Position numbers and translations under genes: made by a program. From assembly GCF_030272615.1 (NCBI RefSeq), contig NC_081406.1, positions 480,160,900-480,224,899 of the forward strand: a DNA stretch of 64,000 nucleotides, in the 5' to 3' direction. The notes under the pieces were generated by a model. It was not told the DNA's origin and did no database searches. It saw only the letters and a list, made by a program, of their open reading frames with translations. Source of the DNA: Cryptomeria japonica (Eukaryota > Streptophyta > Pinopsida > Cupressales > Cupressaceae). This document shows, in pieces, positions 33,506 to 45,200 of the stretch; positions within the stretch are counted from its first letter, which is position 1, and each line of letters starts with the position of its first letter.

Positions 33506-35304
33506 TGCTCTCAATAGAATTCAACGGCTCAGATCAATTTGAGATCAATGGCCAAGATTTTACAATGAAAACCCTAATTAGGGTTTGTTACAACAAACTC
33601 TCCTTAGCCAATGAGAAAATTACATTCAGCGAATGTGGACCAATAGATATCAGGGGTAGGTGCCTCGGAGTTTGTGCCATCATGGAGGAATCAAATACAT
33701 TGAATCTAGACATGCTGATGTAGACCTTCCCTGATTGGTGAGTGGTGACTGGGACGATGACTAGGATTCCACCTCAACTTGCACTTGTAGGTTTGGAAGA
33801 TTTGATACTCGACATTACAAGCTTGCTCGGAGTAGTGGTGATGGGGTATATTGAGGGAGCTGAGTCCTTCCATCCTTGCTTGCTTTGGAGTGATTGTATG
33901 ACTTCTCCTTAAGATTCTTACTCCAATCTTTTTCATGCCTCTAGGGTGTGGTGAAAATGCTTGAGATTCTTCCCTCCTAAATACCTTTGTGTTTGATGAA
34001 GCTTCCTCTTGATCTTACTTAATGGTGATAGGAAGTGTTTGTCATGATCGAGTCATCCCTCCATCCTTGCTTGTGTCTCTTACATGGTGGTTGCATGATC
34101 TTCCCTTTTATATCTGCAAAACAAAGCAAGTATAGTATCAAAATCATATGATATATAGCTTATATAATCTCTTAACTTGACACAATCTCTGGTTTTGAAT
34201 GATTGCAATCAATAAGTTTATTGGGTAATTTGAATACCCTAGGGCAAATCTAGGCTTTCTAAAGATGAAATTGTTGGTTGACAGGCCTCTTAGCTGAGTA
34301 AATTCTCTTTTCCTCAATACTTAAATGATAAATTCGCCTTTTCAAGACATCAGACCTGCACCCTCAATAATGAATTTTGTCCATAGGCTGGATGAAATTC
34401 GCAAATATGCTGATGAAATTCCTTGTCCTTCTGGAATAATTTGCTGACCTGCCATTGATGGAGAGAAAAATGTTTGAATTGATGCTTAGAATGATTGATT
34501 TGACCTCCCTTTATATGCGATCTAGGATAAAGATACAAGGCCGACCTGATTTAGTATGAATAAAAATAACTTTCAAAGTGCTGGCCGACTTGATCTCTTC
34601 TTTGCAATTTGAAATTTCGAATTTGTTTAGGTGCCAAAATACTTGTTTCGTTGAATTTCACTTTGGATCTAATGCAATCACTCTTCTTTGCCAAGGACGG
34701 GACCTATAATAAAGTTTGCTAGCTGACCTTTATAAAGCATGTTCTTATGAATTTGCTTTATGTTATTTGAGTGATTAAGATCAAGATAAGCATCTCGCTC
34801 TATGTCCTTTCCAAGGACAGGTGCAAAATGATTAAATCCGCTCCATGACTGCCTTAGGGACAAGACCTATAATAAATTCGCTTTTGACGATGCTAAGGAC
34901 AAGATCAAAATTAAATAGCATCATTTGATTTGATCGATCAAGGTCTGAAACAAGTAGTTCACTCTTTGACCGGCCTAAGGATAGGCCTTAAAATGCATTT
35001 CGTTTTGTGTCCTCTCCAAGGACAGGACCTATAATGCTGTTTGTTCCAACACCTTGGCAAGGTACGCTCATGATTCTAGACAAAGTTTGCTTTATGACTT
35101 CTCCAAGATACATATTCAAGTTCGCTTTGGACCCTCAACAAGGACAAGGCAAGGTGACAATTTCGCTCCACGTCCTTTGGAAGGACAAGCCCTATATGAC
35201 AATTTTCGCTCCAAAACCTTTCTATGGACAGGTTCCAAAATGTAAATTTCGCTGTGTGTCTAGCCCAAGGACAAGACTCACAAGAGAGTTCGCTCTGTGT
35301 CCTT

Positions 35305-36715
35305 TGTCATGTCCCCTTTCTAGAGTGGACATCGGAGACGGAGGAGTTGGCCTATCATTGGAGTCTCGTAGGCTAGCAGAGGTTGATTGAGACTCATTCA
35401 GTGCATATAGTGATTGGATTTTGGCTTTACAGGCAGTTTGGAGCCAGTTTGGAGCAGTTCCTAGATTTTAGGGGGTATCCCTAAATTTTAGGAGGTCGTG
35501 ACAGTTGTCAGTCGTGAGGTTATTCATGACCTTTTAGATGGTTTCAGTTTCAAAGAGATTGGGCTTGTTTCCTAAATTTTAGGAACATCCCTAGATTTTA
35601 GGGATGAGACTACCAGTGAATCCTTGATTTCCGACTTCAGTCACAGACAGGTGACAGGATGATTTTAGGGTTTGTAATGTCAGTTGGGCATTTTGTGGCT
35701 ATTTGGGTTATATTTTTAATATTTCCTAAGTTAGCGTTTAATAATTAAATAAGGCTAAGTTGTTAGCCATTTTGGAGTAATAAGGGGATTTTTGGTCTCA
35801 TTTGGATGCGCATCCTATTGTGTGATAGCTCGTTGGAAAGATCTTGAAATTCTTTAAATCTTTCTCTTTGGTCTCAGGGCAATTCAGTGAGCGGATTTCT
35901 GTCTATGGGGAAAAAGGTCATTTTCTAGTAACATGACCACTTTAAAATAAGAAATTATAACATTTCCACTAGACCACGCCACTTGGAGACAATTAGGGTT
36001 CGATTTGCAATTGAGAGGGGTTATAAGGGGATAGGAGCTTCATTCTATGATTATCTTTTACACATTTTACATCTTGGATTTGAGATTTGGCTCTGGAAGA
36101 GCTTTTCAGCATCTGGGACGCCAACCCCAATGCCTTGCCTGTTTGGGACGTAGCCCCCAATACAGTGGTTTGGATTTGTTTGCAGCTATTAGCATCTTGG
36201 AGATTGTACGGCATTCTTTCTGGAGGTTCAGCAATTCTGACAGAGTTCAGCGTGGGGTTTGGGGTTTCTAACCAGTTGGGTGTACTTGGCAACCATACGG
36301 CTGTACCTGGCAGCCACTTTCCTTCCCACGTGCAGCACTTGGAGGGCTGGAATCTTGCCACAACTTCATTCCTAGTTATGTTACTCTTTCAGCATCCAGG
36401 TTGGAATTATTCCTGATTGTAATCTTCCTGAAATTATTGGAAATCTTCATCTGGTCAAATATTTGATTTTATATTCAGAAATCTGCCTTGAATCGAATTT
36501 GTTTTGGCTGTATATGAACTTCATTTTCAGTACTTTGTTCATGTACTTGTACTTCATTATTTACTTGTTGAAAAATCATCAAAATACAAAAAGAATTCAA
36601 CCCTTCTGCAACTTCTGTCTATTTCTGAAAGAAAATATTAATAAGCAGGAAAAATCAATTTAAATAAATAAAAATTACAGCAGATTGGTAAAAGAGATCC
36701 ATCAGGGATCTTTCA
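35305..36715 (+). repeat. 5' LTR of the young element
   Basis: TGTCATGTCCCC to GATCTTTCA. Contains four copies of CCTA(A/G)ATTTTAGG, each an inverted repeat (35460, 35480, 35571, 35590), in the upstream part, and a TATA-like TTATAAGGGG at 36021. Confidence 0.95.
36021..36030 (+). promoter_or_regulatory. Putative TATA box in the 5' LTR
   Basis: TTATAAGGGG, after a GAGAGGGG purine stretch, about 690 bp before the LTR end; repeated at 40172-40181 in the 3' LTR. Position fits a U3/R border but the start site is not proven. Confidence 0.4.
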
Positions 36716-36716
36716 G

Positions 36717-36728
36717 TGGTATCAGAGC
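36717..36728 (+). other. Primer binding site, initiator-Met tRNA type
   Basis: TGGTATCAGAGC one base after the LTR, an exact 12-nt complement of the plant initiator-Met tRNA 3' end. Confidence 0.9.
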
Positions 36729-36813
36729 TTTGATCTTGCCAGCCTGTTGGGTGAAGATCAAGAGTTCTAATTCAGATTTGAGTTTAGTTTGGTTGAAAAT
36801 CAAATTGGACATC

Positions 36814-39474
36814 ATGACAGGGTTGTTTAGAAATAAACAAGCAGGAAAAGAATTTGAACAAACACCTTCAAGGAGTTCCAGACAGTCTAAGGGTACAACT
36901 CCTTCAACAAGTACAAGGAGAAGGTCTCCTGCCAAGACATTCAATGATATAGTTATGAACAACTATGATAAGTATTGCTCTCTTCCTAAAAAGATACGTG
37001 ACCACCTTTCCTTCACACAATTCATGGGTGTACCAGTTGAAGATGACTTGATGTTTTCAAGTCCACGTCATCAACCAATAACAAAACAAGAGTCAATTGA
37101 GAGCAAGGGAAGCAAAGGAAGAGGAGCAGATATGATGTTTACCAGTGAGATTGGTAGGAAACTATTTGAAGATTTTGAGAGACATGTAGATCCAATTGGT
37201 GCCTCTTTGGTTGGTTACAACGCTGTCCCATCATTTTTGGTGGAAGATGTGAAGGAAGAGTTTGTAACTTCAAGCAATACACAAGACATTCATGAGAGGT
37301 TTGATGAGTTTTCAGATTGCCCAAAGACTGATTTTGAATCAGCAATTGATGAAGAACATGAGGTTGAAATGGACAGCGTAAGTTTGGATTCATTTGTCAC
37401 ACTACTTCCTCTTCTCAATTGGGAAGACCTTGAGGAAAGTCGAAATTTAATGGTGTGTAGTGAATCCAAAGATTTGTCACCACAGTATGATCATAATTCT
37501 GAAGTCCATAACAGCAGTGACATAACTTATCTCCCTCAAGATATGACAGCCTTTGGTCATGAAGAGAATAGAGATTTGCATTCTACATTTGCGGGTGCTT
37601 ATGGTACAAGCATGGGTTATGCTGATGCAAATAATACAACTCACCATAAGTCTGATTTTGTGTACTTTGGGGCAGCTGATATAAAACATTGCCAAAAGTT
37701 GAACGAAGATTGGTTACATAGAGCTGCCCAAGCAAAAACGCTTGCTGCCCAAGCAAGACACCACCTCCAAAGAGTCAAAGAGCGTCACAATCGGTTAGAT
37801 GATGCAAGGATACAAAGAGAATCATCCATTAGATCTTTATTTCTTCCAAGGGAAGAAAAGGACAGCGAAGATATATTGAATGGAAATAGAAATCAGTTTG
37901 ATTTTCTGAGTTTGATCAGCAATTTTCCTTCATCTAATGAGTCAAATTTGAAACCTTGCATTGAGAACATTCAAGTTGGGAAGACTAGGTGTGAAGTTTA
38001 TGAGTTGTTAGGTGGCATTCATAGTGGACCAGCCACTGAAGGTTTATCCATGTTGCAGTACAAAAACATCTACTATTCATTTGTGGACTTGTCACCTCTT
38101 TCATATGATAGGGCAGCAATGTACTTATTAATTGGTGACTCAGTTTTCTTAGATGTGATAGTGGGCTATGAAGATCAGCGTGTAAGAGACTATATTTGGT
38201 GCATGGCTAAACAATATATTTATTTGGCATCCTCCAATGAAGACATACTAACTTGTGGAGAAATTGGGCAAGTTGCAGCCGCTGATCAAAGGTTTTGGAG
38301 AGGTTTCCATCACACTTTGCTTGTTGGAAATTGTCTTATTGATGGGTCCATTTCAACATTGAAGATTGGTGGTATTTATGGTTTCACAGTGGCTATAGAG
38401 AGACACGGTATCGACGATGCCTCTTACTATCATTGTCTCTTCATGACAGATGGATGTGGATTTAGTTTTATTTGGGATCCAGGTGTTGATTCATTTGATA
38501 CAGCGTCTTATAGGGATTATAGTATGTTGCTCCAGATATTAAGATTATATGGCACTTATATCAGAGGAGAGCAGCAGGAGCAGTTTATGTCCTACAGGTG
38601 GTTTGTGTGGGATCATGGTATAGACATGTGTGGTACCTTCCTTTCGTGGATCCTACATGGGTTGCTTCACTTCAGATGTATAGATGTAGTCGTGGGTGTA
38701 CAATGGTTGTTGACACTTGGACGGTATGTTCGGAATATCACGAGGATGGAGCTGGAGTTTACCCACTATCCATCTCAGTTTATCGAGCAGAGTGGGACGA
38801 CAGTTGATCCACAGGTTGATTGTCATCAGATAGCTGGCATGGATGAGTTATGTGATGTTACTCCTAGTGAGTACTTTGAGCCAGTTGATGTGGCAATTTC
38901 ACCTGATTCTCTAGACAGGGTGATTGTTTCATTGCTAGTTGGTGATTACATATTTTTAGATGCCAGCTTGGACAGTGATGATTTTAGTCAGTATTATATA
39001 TTGTCTAGTGAGTTGGCATTAGATCTTCCGGCACATCAGCAACAGTGTGTGGCAGTTGTGTGTCACTTGTGTCAGATGGGGTCAGATCACAGAGGGTCTT
39101 CCATGGATTGGCATTCATTGGATATTATGACGGATGTTATGCATGTTGGTGATCACAAACACACTAGTGGTCTTGGCATTTATGGATATTTGATCTATGG
39201 AGATGATATAGTTTTCCATTGCTCACTTGAGGTATTCAGCGGGAGCTATGCTTCGCTCTGGGACCCAGACAGTGTTGATTTGACAGCACAGGTGCTTCAG
39301 CATTTTGAGGAGCCATTCCAAACCGGGGCATTGCATGTTGTTTATATCAGAGATGAGCAGCAGTTACATGCAATGATTTGTTTACATCTTATTTGGGATG
39401 GTGGAGGATTGGTGTTTCAGTTGCTTGTGGGCAAGCAACTCCGAGAGGGGAGGCTTGTCATGTCCCCTTTCTAG
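36814..39474 (+). CDS. Unknown 886-residue protein of the young LTR element
   Basis: The frame is open without a stop from 36685. The ATG at 36814 (MTGLFRNKQAG) is chosen because the earlier ATG at 36685 lies in the LTR and would translate the primer site. Residues 1-60 are basic and Ser/Thr-rich. Residues ~290-345 are helical (RAAQAKTLAAQARHHLQRV). Residues ~423-605 and ~694-868 are two divergent copies of one module sharing LL(I/V)GD..FLD, G-IYG(F/Y), WDP and YIR-EQQ...WD-G. No CCHC knuckle, D(T/S)G protease, RT or integrase box is present. The stop TAG (39472) lies inside the 3' LTR, so the polypurine tract is translated. Function unknown; it may be captured host sequence or a packaging protein. 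Intact frame in a young copy suggests recent constraint or simply youth. Confidence 0.8.
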   Translation: MTGLFRNKQAGKEFEQTPSRSSRQSKGTTPSTSTRRRSPAKTFNDIVMNNYDKYCSLPKKIRDHLSFTQFMGVPVEDDLMFSSPRHQPITKQESIESKGSKGRGADMMFTSEIGRKLFEDFERHVDPIGASLVGYNAVPSFLVEDVKEEFVTSSNTQDIHERFDEFSDCPKTDFESAIDEEHEVEMDSVSLDSFVTLLPLLNWEDLEESRNLMVCSESKDLSPQYDHNSEVHNSSDITYLPQDMTAFGHEENRDLHSTFAGAYGTSMGYADANNTTHHKSDFVYFGAADIKHCQKLNEDWLHRAAQAKTLAAQARHHLQRVKERHNRLDDARIQRESSIRSLFLPREEKDSEDILNGNRNQFDFLSLISNFPSSNESNLKPCIENIQVGKTRCEVYELLGGIHSGPATEGLSMLQYKNIYYSFVDLSPLSYDRAAMYLLIGDSVFLDVIVGYEDQRVRDYIWCMAKQYIYLASSNEDILTCGEIGQVAAADQRFWRGFHHTLLVGNCLIDGSISTLKIGGIYGFTVAIERHGIDDASYYHCLFMTDGCGFSFIWDPGVDSFDTASYRDYSMLLQILRLYGTYIRGEQQEQFMSYRWFVWDHGIDMCGTFLSWILHGLLHFRCIDVVVGVQWLLTLGRYVRNITRMELEFTHYPSQFIEQSGTTVDPQVDCHQIAGMDELCDVTPSEYFEPVDVAISPDSLDRVIVSLLVGDYIFLDASLDSDDFSQYYILSSELALDLPAHQQQCVAVVCHLCQMGSDHRGSSMDWHSLDIMTDVMHVGDHKHTSGLGIYGYLIYGDDIVFHCSLEVFSGSYASLWDPDSVDLTAQVLQHFEEPFQTGALHVVYIRDEQQLHAMICLHLIWDGGGLVFQLLVGKQLREGRLVMSPF
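39443..39455 (+). other. Polypurine tract of the young element
   Basis: GAGAGGGGAGGCT directly before the 3' LTR; lies within the ORF. Confidence 0.85.
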
Positions 39475-40866
39475 AGTGGACATCGGAGACGGAGGAGTTG
39501 GCCTATCATTGGAGTCTCGTAGGCTAGCAGAGGTTGATTGGGACTCATTCAGTGCATATAGTGATTGGATTTTGGCTTTACAGGCAGTTTGGAGCCAGTT
39601 TGGAGCAGTTCCTAGATTTTAGGGGGTATCCCTAAATTTTAGGAGGTCGTGACAGTTGTCAGTCGTGAGGTTATTCATGACCTTTTAGATGGTTTCAGTT
39701 TCAAAGAGATTGGGCTTGTTTCCTAAATTTTAGGAACATCCCTAGATTTTAGGGATGAGACTACCAGTGAATCCTTGATTTCCGACTTCAGTCACAGACA
39801 GGTGACAGGATGATTTTAGGGTTTGTAATGTCAGTTGGGCATTTTGTGGCTATTTGGGTTATATTTTTAATATTTCCTAAGTTAGCGTTTAATAATTAAA
39901 TAAGGCTAAGTTGTTAGCCATTTTGGAGTAATAAGGGGATTTTTGGTCTCATCTGGATGCGCATCCTATTGTGTGATAGCTCGTTGGAAAGATCTTGAAA
40001 TTCTTTAAATCTTTCTCTTTGGTCTCAGGGCAATTCAGTGAGCGGATTTCTGTCTATGGGGAAAAAGGTCATTTTCTAGTAACATGACCACTTTAAAATA
40101 AGAAATTATAACATTTCCACTAGACCACGCCACTTGGAGACAATTAGGGTTCGATTTGCAATTGAGAGGGGTTATAAGGGGATAGGAGCTTCATTCTATG
40201 ATTATCTTTTACACATTTTACATCTTGGATTTGAGATTTGGCTCTGGAAGAGCTTTTCAGCATCTGGGACGCCAACCCCAATGCCTTGCCTGTTTGGGAC
40301 GTAGCCCCCAATACAGTGGTTTGGATTTGTTTGCAGCTATTAGCATCTTGGAGATTGTACGACATTCTTTCTGGAGGTTCAGCAATTCTGACAGAGTTCA
40401 GTGTGGGGTTTGGGGTTTCTAACCAGTTGGGTGTACTTGGCAACCATACGGCTGTACCTGGCAGCCACTTTCCTTCCCACGTGCAGCACTTGGAGGGCTG
40501 GAATCTTGCCACAACTTCATTCCTAGTTATGTTACTCTTTCAGCATCCAGGTTGGAATTATTCCTGATTGTAATCTTCCTGAAATTATTGGAAATCTTCA
40601 TTTGGTCAAATATTTGATTTTATATTCAGAAATCTGCCTTGAATCGAATTTGTTTTGGCTGTATATGAACTTCATTTTCAGTACTTTGTTCATGTACTTG
40701 TACTTCATTATTTACTTGTTGAAAAATCATCAAAATACAAAAAGAATTCAACCCTTCTGCAACTTCTGTCTATTTCTGAAAGAAAATATTAATAAGCAAG
40801 AAAAATCAATTTAAATAAATAAAAATTACAGCAGATTGGTAAAAGAGATCCATCAGGGATCTTTCA
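39456..40866 (+). repeat. 3' LTR of the young element
   Basis: Same length as the 5' LTR. Visible differences: A/G near 35387, T/C near 35815, G/A near 36211, C/T near 36250, C/T near 36452 and G/A near 36649 (5' LTR coordinates). Confidence 0.95.
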
Positions 40867-42274
40867 TCCTTCCTAAGGACATGCCCTAAAATGGAATTTT
40901 TGCTCTGTGTTCTCTCCAAGGACAGGCCCTAAAATGGAATTTTCGCTCTGTGACCTTCGGGAGGACGAGACCTAAAGACAAAATTCGCTCTTGACCCTTG
41001 GCAAGGTAGGGGAGCGAAAATGATAAATTTGCTCTAAGACTTCTCTAAGGACAAGGTCAAGGTTGGAAGTTGTTTGACAAGTTAGTCTTTCCGTCAAGAT
41101 TCATATATGGAATATAACACTTAAGTATAAGCTCTTATACTTTAAGTTATATTCCATATATATTGTCAGGATGTTTGAGAGTGGTTTCCCTCTAGGAGTT
41201 ATAATGCAAAATCTAGTTTTTGGGGGATCCTTCAAATTTCCAGACTTAGTCAAATTTCAGGACACTTCAGGATCAAGATGACATTCCAGACTTCTAAAGC
41301 GAGTTTGCTCTGACCTTGATGTAAAGGACAGGACCTAGGAGGACACCATGCATTCAACCAAGGTTTGATGTAGCAACTTGAAGCCTGACCAGATAGTACA
41401 CAAAACCCTAGGAATGATCTAAATAACCCCTAATCACCCAACTGACTTGACTTCCACTCCACCCCGAGGAGATCCACCTGACTTGATGACCTTTGAGAAA
41501 CTCAAACTCTTCAATGAAAAGGCTAAGACACAAAACGACCAACAACAAAACTAAAAGAGCTAACCCTAGAAAGCAAAAAGTGGGGGTCCCCATTTGTGAT
41601 GGGGCGATGTGTGAATACCTCACAACACTACCCACTTGGGGGATTTTGTTTGGAGCTCATTCCTTAGTCATTTTTTGTATCATCTTTAGGGATTTTCACT
41701 ACTTTGCAAGGTGCTGGTAAGTCTGAAGTAATTAATTTTCAGACTTGTCCTCATAAAAAATTATTTTTACCAGCCATACTTACATTCTTGGATATGATTG
41801 CTTTCATCATTGAGGTTAATTTTCATCAAGTTTGTGCACATTTGGGGTGATTGCAACATATTTTTAGAGATTAATTTGTGAAGTTGCAGGCTTTCTTCAG
41901 ATTTGCTGGCAGGCATTGTTGACTTTCAAAAGGTGTCTTCAAACTTATTTTGTGTGGAAACACAACCTTTCACACCTTTCCTTTGTCATTGTTGATCCGG
42001 TATACTCCTTTGCACTCTAATTTGAACATACTTTCTTAGTACAAGGAGGTGTTTTTAGACTTTGGTCTGAAAATTATTGATTTTAATGAACTTAATGAGA
42101 GTTTTATACCCTAACCTTGTCACATTTTTGCATTCAATTGTTAAAATCTATTGAGAATGCGGACTCTTTTCCTGATTTCCATACCCAAATTAGTCCAAAT
42201 CATTAAGAAATCAGAAATTTTATCAAGAATATTATATTTTCTTAAGTTCTAAGTTCTAGCTTCGTACTGGTACG

Positions 42275-45200
42275 ATGTCGAAGTCCGGACTCAAGGAAAG
42301 GAGAGAACAACAGAAGATAGTTGAGATTGGATTCTATTCGGAATCCAAGATTTCATCCAGATGGAAGGAGATTACGGACATGAACATGCATTTCTTGAAC
42401 ATGAACCAAATGCGACAACGTATGTTCGGAATTGGAAGCTAGATTCCTTCCCCAGCCTATGTGAACATTTTGAAGAGTGGCATTTATCAGGCTGCTGCAT
42501 TTCTGCAATCCATACAGTGCAGTGAGCTTATCCTGGAGTGTGCACGATGTTATGATCCTCGCTCCTGAATGATCAAGACTTCTAAGGGTGCCATCATTGC
42601 CTACCTTGCCGAGGATGCGATTGCTGAGGTATTTGGAATTCCACAAGGAGTAGACATGAAAGATATAACCAAGAATGAATATGAAGACCGATATAAGAAG
42701 AAGATGGATGCGTGCAAGACCATAATAAACAAGGAGTGGATGATCGAGCCTAGGCCTCATCATTCCAAGGCTCTCGAGACACTCATGTGCACAGACTTCA
42801 AAGAGGAATATAGTGATTTAGTATTCCTGCTTAACCGAGTGATGGGGATGCCGCATGGTGCAATATACGATGGATGGATGTTCTATTTCATCCAGGATTG
42901 TCTAAAAGGAACATTGATAAATTGGTCTAGAATCATAAGTGACAATCTGGACTTTCAGCTGAGGAATGTGGAGCAGTCCAAGTCATTCACCATGACTTCC
43001 TATTTGGTGTACCTGCTTGCATGATTTGTTACTTACAAGGGATTGATATGCAGAGGTGAAGTCAGGAATGGACAAGGACAATTCAGGAGTTATGAGTGCT
43101 ATCACAGCTGAACATGTATCAAATTTGAATATTATAAGAGAGTGAATGATGTATTCACAATGTAGATAACGCGAATGTTGCAAGGTGGAGTCCACAAGAG
43201 GTTGTCCAAGGAGGCAACGAAGCTGATAGAGAAATATGGATCGTGGTATATACAGTTTCCCACTTTCACATACCTTAGGATTCAAGGATTTCAATCCGAA
43301 CCCTACAGGCTTCTTATGTATCCTTCTGACAGAGTGATCTTGTTGGAAGTGGTGAGACAGCTTCTGGAGTTTGATTCTATTCAGAAGGAAAGGCACAGAA
43401 CGAGCATGTCATTTCCTATTTCAGTTGGGAAGACATTGGAGGTTTGCCAGTCCACCTTAGCAACCAGCACAACAAGTGAGGAACTTGCATTCTATCAATT
43501 TGCAACATATAAGAGAAGAGAAAGATTTGATCCAGATAAGAAAGTTGGAAGGATCAGGGGAGAAATGTTCATCCACAAAGTAGACATAGAAGATTATTGG
43601 ACCAACCTGATGGACGAGCAAGCAATAAAGAGAAGAATGTGGTCCAGAATGTCAGTGGATTTCATGAGGAAGTGTGGGCTTTTTCTCATTCTTGACCAAG
43701 TGTTAGATGACATGGATCATACACATCCACAATATGAAAATGAAATGAAGAAGGCGATTCTATTGCCTAATTGGTCAGAATCAGAAGAGATAGATTTGAA
43801 TGTATTGATGAGAGAGGTCTTAAATTTTTCCTGAGCATGGGTGGATATTCAGATGAACAAATTAGTTGATATGGGTGTCACCTTCACTTATGAAAAGATG
43901 AAATAGGAGGAGTCCGCTTCCGAAGATGAGCAGAGGACTATCAGTGTTATCAGGATTCATGCGGATGAGGAGAGTGAAGCTCCTAAGAGAAGGAAGGACA
44001 CACTAGGAGAAGTCAAGGCTAGAGGGAAGAAGATTGAGGAGGTCAAGAAGAAGAAACAAAAGACTACCATTCCTTCGCCTATCATTCCTTCACCACCCCT
44101 CAATGTCTCATCAATTAAGGTATTTGAAATGTCAGAACAGAATAGGGAGTTTGAGCAATGTTCCAACACAGTGATATTACCAGAGAATATTCAGGATTTA
44201 CATGCCACAACGACATCTGCTCCACCTAATGAAGATGATGATCAGCCAGGATCCCCTACCGTCGTTTCAGAGTTTAGTTTGGGAAAGAATGTATGTGATT
44301 TGACCATGATTAATGCTGACGATGATGATGATGTTATCTTGGCATTGAGAGAGCTTGATTGAGATTTGTCTCGATGATGGTATGGATATGGCCGCTATTT
44401 CTGATTGGCTGATGAAGCGTATGGAGAAAAGTAAGAAAATGATAGAGGCACAACCTATTGATGACATTGATGGCTACTTAGCTAGGAGCAATAAGGAGAA
44501 AGAGCCTAAGAGAGTTGAGATTTTGTCACACATAGCTAGAGATTTTGTCATAGCTAGCTAGAGATTTTGTCAAGATCAAGATTGGAAAAGATGATGATTC
44601 TATAGGGCTTATTGGACGCAAGTCTGAAATCAAAATTGATAACAAGGAGGGTGCATCATCTTCTACTACACGAATTAAGTTAAGTGTTAGCAGAGCAATG
44701 GTAATTCCTCTTGAAGAAGTAACAGTTCAAGGAAAAGAGAAACCTTAGCTTCATATTCAGATTATTGATTCCGAAGATCCAGAGGAAGAACAACAACAAG
44801 ATGATGCTCCTAAGTCCACAACTTCGGAGTCACCTCACAAAGTTCCTTCTTAGATTCCTCGGGATGTACCTATGTCTCCTCTTGACATTGATGTGGATTG
44901 TTTTTCCACCATTCACATTGCTGCTGTTCCATTGAGTGTGTCTTCTCAGAGCATCATTCCAATTTCAGCTTCAGAGCCATCTCTTCATCACTCACATGAG
45001 GACTTGTCAAACGTCTTCGAGGAGAATCCTGCATATGTCTCTTTGCCCAGCTTGTCGCTGACTGAAATTGATACTTCTGCTATCAATTTTGAGAAGTTTA
45101 TGATGCCATCATCACATCCTTTGGTTACTGAGCAAGCAATGATTGCTGTTCAAACATAAACTTCTCCCAGGGTAACAACTGTAGTCCAAGTGGAACCTGT

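Larger units (their letters stand above)
35305..40866 (+). mobile_element. Very young non-autonomous LTR retrotransposon with an 886-codon ORF
   Basis: Two 1411-bp LTRs (35305-36715 and 39456-40866), perfect TCCTT target duplication (35300-35304 and 40867-40871), iMet-type primer site, polypurine tract and one long ORF. The LTRs differ at about six positions, all transitions, so insertion was recent. It encodes no recognisable gag, protease, RT or integrase and must be mobilised by another element's enzymes. It is inserted in S1, inside a GTCC-motif array. Confidence 0.95.
34690..41060 (-). repeat. ~41-bp array of a palindromic GTCC...GGAC motif in S1, interrupted at 35305-40866
   Basis: AAGGAC cores occur at 34813, 34855, 34894, 34977, 35018, 35059, 35140, 35181, 35225, 35267 and, after the insertion, 40876, 40917, 40956, 40999 and 41045. 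Most steps are 39-46 bp. Typical units read GCTCTGTGTCCTCTCC then AAGGACAGGACCTAAAATG. The core is related to the 31-nt motif in element C. Confidence 0.8.
32611..41627 (-). mobile_element. S1: inverted ORF-less member of the A/B/C family
   Basis: On the minus strand it starts TGTTGTGAGG at 41627 and ends CATATACA at 32611. Flanks CTACT (32606-32610) and CTACC (41628-41632) form a 5-bp duplication with one mismatch inside element B. The last ~90 bp align closely with the end of element A. It contains an array of a short palindromic motif (41.06-40.87 and 35.30-34.69 kb), a promoter block with CTATAAAAGG (33505-33496) and no ORF. Without the nested young element it is about 3.45 kb. It may be a solo LTR of the family or an internal-deletion derivative. 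Confidence 0.75.

Noticed and set aside
35993-36361. 122-codon minus-strand frame repeated at 40144-40512
   Set aside because: It lies in both near-identical LTRs, antisense to the element; repetition is due to LTR identity.
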